DNA of 54,343 nt from an uncultured Clostridia bacterium. Lineage in GTDB: Bacteria > Bacillota > Clostridia > TANB77 > CAG-508. Within the stretch, counting starts at the first letter, position 1, and every line of letters starts with the position of its first letter. Positions 51,608 to 54,343 of the stretch are shown here, piece after piece. The translations under genes and the position numbers were made by a program. The DNA is taken from positions 1-54,343 of the forward strand of contig CALXPN010000008.1 in NCBI GenBank assembly GCA_944390285.1. The letters run 5' to 3'. The notes beneath the pieces were generated by a model. That model made no database searches and was not told the origin of the DNA. It saw nothing but the letters and a program-made list of their open reading frames with translations.

Positions 51608-51865
51608 TTTTTCTTTAATATTAATTAGATAACTTTGATATGGAATACTACCATCAAGAACTCCATTATAAAATTCCTGTTTTTCATCAATAAAATCAAT
51701 ACTTTCTTCCAATTTGTTTATTTTTTCTAATAAGAATTTTTTTGCTTATTAAGCATAATTTGCCTTTCTGGAATAGTAGATTTGCCTTGTAAACAATAAG
51801 CAAGATATTGTTTCATATCTTTAATGGACATACCACATTTTTTTAAACAAGACAGACTACTATTA
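51599..51865 (-). pseudogene. remnant of a MerR-family regulator
   Basis: On the minus strand, RLSCLKKCGMSIKDMKQYL, then ERQIMLNKQKN in one frame and EKINKLEESIDFIDEKQEF with GVLDGSIPYQSYL in another. This is the dimerisation helix of MerR regulators of the AdhR type. A one-base deletion in an A7 run (expected A8) breaks the frame, and the DNA-binding N-terminus is missing. It overlaps the end of the DUF1848 remnant by 9 nt. Confidence 0.7.
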
Positions 51866-52092
51866 ACACACATATTTGATTATTTACAAGAACTAAATAT
51901 AATAAGAAAATAAATATATATAAATGAATAATTTTAATATTATTTCCCAAAAATAAAAACTTGATTTTGGAAAATTAGACTGATATAATAACTAGAACTC
52001 TAGACATAAAAGTTATTATTGAAGTAAGGCATACTAGAAAATCAAAACTTTTGGAACAATTGGAAAAATAGTAAGTTGTAAGGAAGATACAT

Positions 52093-52635
52093 ATGAAATT
52101 AAGAGAAGCAAATGAACATGATGAAAAAGAATTACTTGAAATTTACCAAGAATATATAAATAGTAAACCAATACCAGGAATAAGAATTTTTGAAGGAGTA
52201 AAAGATTTCGAAAATCTAGGTAAAATGAATTTTCAACAATGGCTAAAAGATTTAGAAAATAATAAATATGAAGAAAATCTTCCAAAAGATTATTCAACAC
52301 ATACATTTTACTTAATAGAAAATGATCAAGGCAGAATACTTGGAGCAATAGGATTAAGATGGAAAGAGGTTCCTGAATTAATGAAATTTGGTGGATTTAT
52401 AGGATATAGTATAAGACCTACAGAAAGAGGAAAAGGATATGCTACAGAAATGCTAAAATTAGGTTTGAAGAAATTCAAAGAAATAGATCCTAAAAGAGAG
52501 AGAATTTTAATTACTTGTAAAGATTTTAACATACCTTCAAAAAAAGTTATAGAGAAAAATAATGGTATTTATGAGAATAGTTATTATAATGAAGATGAAG
52601 GATTTACATATTTGAGATATTGGATAAAAATATAA
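52093..52635 (+). CDS. GNAT family N-acetyltransferase
   Basis: Encodes 180 aa. The acetyl-CoA site is IRPTERGKGYATEML (the RxxGxGxA motif). The N-terminal MKLREANEHDEKELLEIYQE and the late CKDFNIPSKKVIEKNNG are typical of GNAT enzymes acting on small molecules or protein N-termini. The acceptor is unknown. AAGGAAG precedes ATG 52093. It is intact among decayed neighbours. Confidence 0.88.
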   Translation: MKLREANEHDEKELLEIYQEYINSKPIPGIRIFEGVKDFENLGKMNFQQWLKDLENNKYEENLPKDYSTHTFYLIENDQGRILGAIGLRWKEVPELMKFGGFIGYSIRPTERGKGYATEMLKLGLKKFKEIDPKRERILITCKDFNIPSKKVIEKNNGIYENSYYNEDEGFTYLRYWIKI

Positions 52636-52726
52636 CTATTACCATAAAGAAGTGAAAAAAATGCAATTTTTTAAAAAATATGTATAATTTTTTTGCTTTT
52701 TTATACATATTTACACAATAAAATCC

Positions 52727-52756
52727 TTGATATTTTATATACATTTGACTTATAAT
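52727..52756 (+). promoter_or_regulatory. promoter before the AbiEi-like remnant
   Basis: TTGATA (52727-52732), 18 nt and a perfect TATAAT (52751-52756), followed by a CGGAGGG ribosome site at 52772-52778. Confidence 0.5.
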
Positions 52757-52784
52757 ATGTATATGAAATGTCGGAGGGTACAAT

Positions 52785-52904
52785 ATGGATAATTATGAAA
52801 AGATTATAGATAAAAATAATGGAATTATATATGCACATAAACTAGAAGATTATAAAATGAACAGGCATGATTTAAATTCAATGGATACAACAATCATATT
52901 GTAA
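52785..52904 (+). pseudogene. short remnant resembling an AbiEi-type antitoxin N-terminus
   Basis: A 39-codon frame from ATG 52785 reads MDNYEKIIDKNNGIIYAHKL and continues EDYKMNRHDLNSM before a stop. This resembles the winged-helix start of AbiEi-type antitoxins (IxxNNGxxxxxxLExxxIxRxxL). The remaining 150-plus residues and any AbiEii toxin gene are missing. A promoter and a good ribosome site are still present. The assignment rests on about 30 residues. Confidence 0.45.
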
Positions 52905-53037
52905 ATAAAAATAAAATTCAAATAGTAATTTGTGTAATAAACTAAAACTAAACTAAAGGTTTATTAAAGTAAACTAACTGTCGGTTGAGTTTGTAAAAAA
53001 GTAATATTACAATAGAATTAACAAAGGAGGGATTTAT

Positions 53038-53436
53038 ATGTCAAATAAAAGTATCGGAGAAATGATTAGTTCTTTAAGAAAAGAAAAAGAAATGACACAA
53101 AATGATTTAGCAGAAAAAATGAATGTAACAGATAAAGCTGTGTCAAAGTGGGAAAGAAATTTATCTTGTCCTGACGTTAATTCTATTCCAAAATTAGCAG
53201 AAATTTTAGGTACAACAGTAGAAGAATTATTAAATGCTCAATCTAAAAAAGAAGATAATAAAATTGATGAAATTGTTAATATAGTATTGATTGGCATCGG
53301 ATTAGCAATGGGAATTTGCATAATAGTTACTTCTATATTGAAACAAATTGATATGAATAATGCTATTACTATGTTAGGAATAGGAATGAGTTGTTTAGCA
53401 ATTTATTTACTAAAAAATAAAAAAGATAAACAATGA
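53038..53436 (+). CDS. XRE-family regulator with C-terminal membrane helices
   Basis: Encodes 132 aa. The HTH_3 domain (residues 8-63) has the standard KEMTQNDLAEKMNVTDKAVS and KWER motifs. After a short acidic linker come two membrane helices (about 80-98 and 108-125) and a Lys-rich tail. Such membrane-tethered XRE proteins are frequent in Clostridia and may sense membrane state. A promoter (TTGAGT 52985, 17 nt, TACAAT 53008) and an AAAGGAGGG site precede ATG 53038. Confidence 0.87.
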   Translation: MSNKSIGEMISSLRKEKEMTQNDLAEKMNVTDKAVSKWERNLSCPDVNSIPKLAEILGTTVEELLNAQSKKEDNKIDEIVNIVLIGIGLAMGICIIVTSILKQIDMNNAITMLGIGMSCLAIYLLKNKKDKQ

Positions 53437-53486
53437 AATATGAGGCTAAATATTTAATTACTAGCTCTACAAATACAATTTATACG

Positions 53487-53521
53487 GAGAATATTAAAAT
53501 AATAATATTCTCTATTTTTTA
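53487..53521 (+). terminator. terminator after the XRE gene
   Basis: GAGAATATT (53487-53495) pairs with AATATTCTC (53504-53512), followed by TATTTTTT. It lies 50 nt after the stop. Confidence 0.75.
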
Positions 53522-54343
53522 TCAAAGCAGAAGCAAGAAGAAGGGAAGAGGGGACTACCTAATTTTCTAAAACAATAAAATAATCATAGATAAAATTCAC
53601 ACTAATAAGATAATATTAATTAAAAATAAATAGAACTGTAAAACAATTTTTAGAAAAAATATTCTAATGGAATAAATTAATATAGTAAATTAAAAATAAA
53701 TTAATTATAAAACAAAAATTATTATAATAAATTAAATTTTATAAAAATTTTGTGCAATGTTTAAATTATAAAATTTTTATATCAAACATTTAAAATGAAT
53801 TTATATAATTTATTATTTTAATTTAATAAGTTGATTATAAGTTAATCTGAATTGAAATTAATATACATCATAATAAAATTAAATATTATAAAATAAATTT
53901 AACAATAAAAAATCTTTCATAAAAAGTTAATTAGATTATATTTAATATAATTATAGTTTATTAAGCTTTAAAATCGTCTTTAAGACATTTTAATTATAAA
54001 CTTAACAAGTTATATGTCCAGATTATATAAAATATTACAACTGATATATGTATAACATGTAAAAATACTTAAAAATAGCTGAAGATTAATACTTTCAAAA
54101 AATGCCTAAAAATTGCTAAAAAAGTGACGCACGAGAATCGATTTTAAGCCGTTTTTATTTTGAAGCCATATAGTTTGTTGTCTATAAAATAAGGCAAATA
54201 TGGAGAAATAGGCTCTTTGAAGATTTTTAGAAAAATTTATACAAAATTATATATAAAGATGTAAAAAATATATAAGATGAAAAAATTATAGATATAAATT
54301 TAAAAATATAATAAGTAATATAATTATAGTAATGAAATTATAT
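53522..54343. other. AT-rich stretch without recognisable genes
   Basis: About 820 nt with no open frame longer than a few dozen codons and no recognisable RNA gene. It is almost pure A/T with many near-homopolymer runs. A GC-richer island (about 54122-54165, with GTGACGCACGAGAATCG and AAGCCG) stands out. An exact 21-nt copy of 49351-49371 lies at 53741-53761. It is probably long-neutral or decayed DNA. Confidence 0.6.

Noticed and set aside
51721..51760. Counting the MerR frame break as a fourth frameshift of the same kind
   Set aside because: It is a one-base change in an A7 run without CGG, inside a truncated remnant with decayed neighbours; it is ordinary pseudogene decay.

Overview
The window is a very AT-rich stretch from a low-GC Firmicute, most likely an uncultured, possibly gut-associated member of the Clostridia. 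The evidence is AGA-dominated arginine use, TGA kept as stop, Shine-Dalgarno sites of the GGAGG type, consensus TTGACA/TATAAT promoters, a dipicolinate synthase gene (SpoVFB, endospores) and the Firmicute-style rimP-nusA-rnpM-ylxQ-infB-rbfA-nrnA operon. No rRNA, tRNA, CRISPR array, prophage or intact insertion sequence was seen.

Layout. 1-7.4 kb: metallophosphoesterase and truB, a small atypical gene, ispG, an LD-carboxypeptidase, a membrane acyltransferase, a zinc-ribbon/HTH protein and tyrS. 7.4-9.0 kb: a self-contained malQ cassette of foreign composition. 9.1-16.3 kb: a NUDIX hydrolase, a TetR regulator with two palindromic operators in its own promoter, a heterodimeric ABC exporter that it probably controls, and three membrane-anchored proteins of unknown role. 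16.3-25.5 kb: a U32 peptidase, then the translation/RNA operon rimP to nrnA. 25.6-33.8 kb: a secreted/anchored protein, an MFS transporter, a foreign-looking coiled-coil gene, a hotdog thioesterase, a SprT-like protein, a CobW-type GTPase, an LCP cell-wall protein and a CmpB-like membrane protein. 34.1-38.6 kb: a flippase and an NAD+ set (nadD, nadE, convergent pncB). 38.7-46.3 kb: DUF308 protein, phosphodiester glycosidase, VanW protein, trmB and a Gld-like ABC system. 46.5-50.8 kb: spoVFB, acyl-ACP thioesterase, a Y-family polymerase, a Xer-type recombinase and a DUF1653 protein. 50.8-54.3 kb: decayed gene remnants (HxlR, FtsX/BceB permease, DUF1848, MerR, probable AbiEi) around an intact GNAT and an XRE regulator, ending in a long AT-rich stretch without genes.

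Most striking observation. Three conserved housekeeping genes (infB, a U32 peptidase gene and pncB) each need exactly one +1 frameshift to be read in full. At all three places the in-frame codon is CGG, and skipping its C restores a glycine GGN codon expected at that conserved position (GTT-C-GGA, CTA-C-GGT, ATA-C-GGA). Reading all other genes of native composition (by eye, roughly 14,000 codons) I found no other in-frame CGG. The only other in-frame CGGs (seven) lie in the three genes of foreign composition (1859-2134, malQ, 27924-28703). This pattern fits +1 frameshifting, or quadruplet decoding of CGGN as Gly, at an otherwise unused arginine codon. A systematic sequencing or assembly artefact has to be excluded first.

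Several gene ends carry long hairpins. Two have almost the same length (191 and 192 nt) and perfect 31- and 34-bp terminal inverted repeats, but unrelated sequences.
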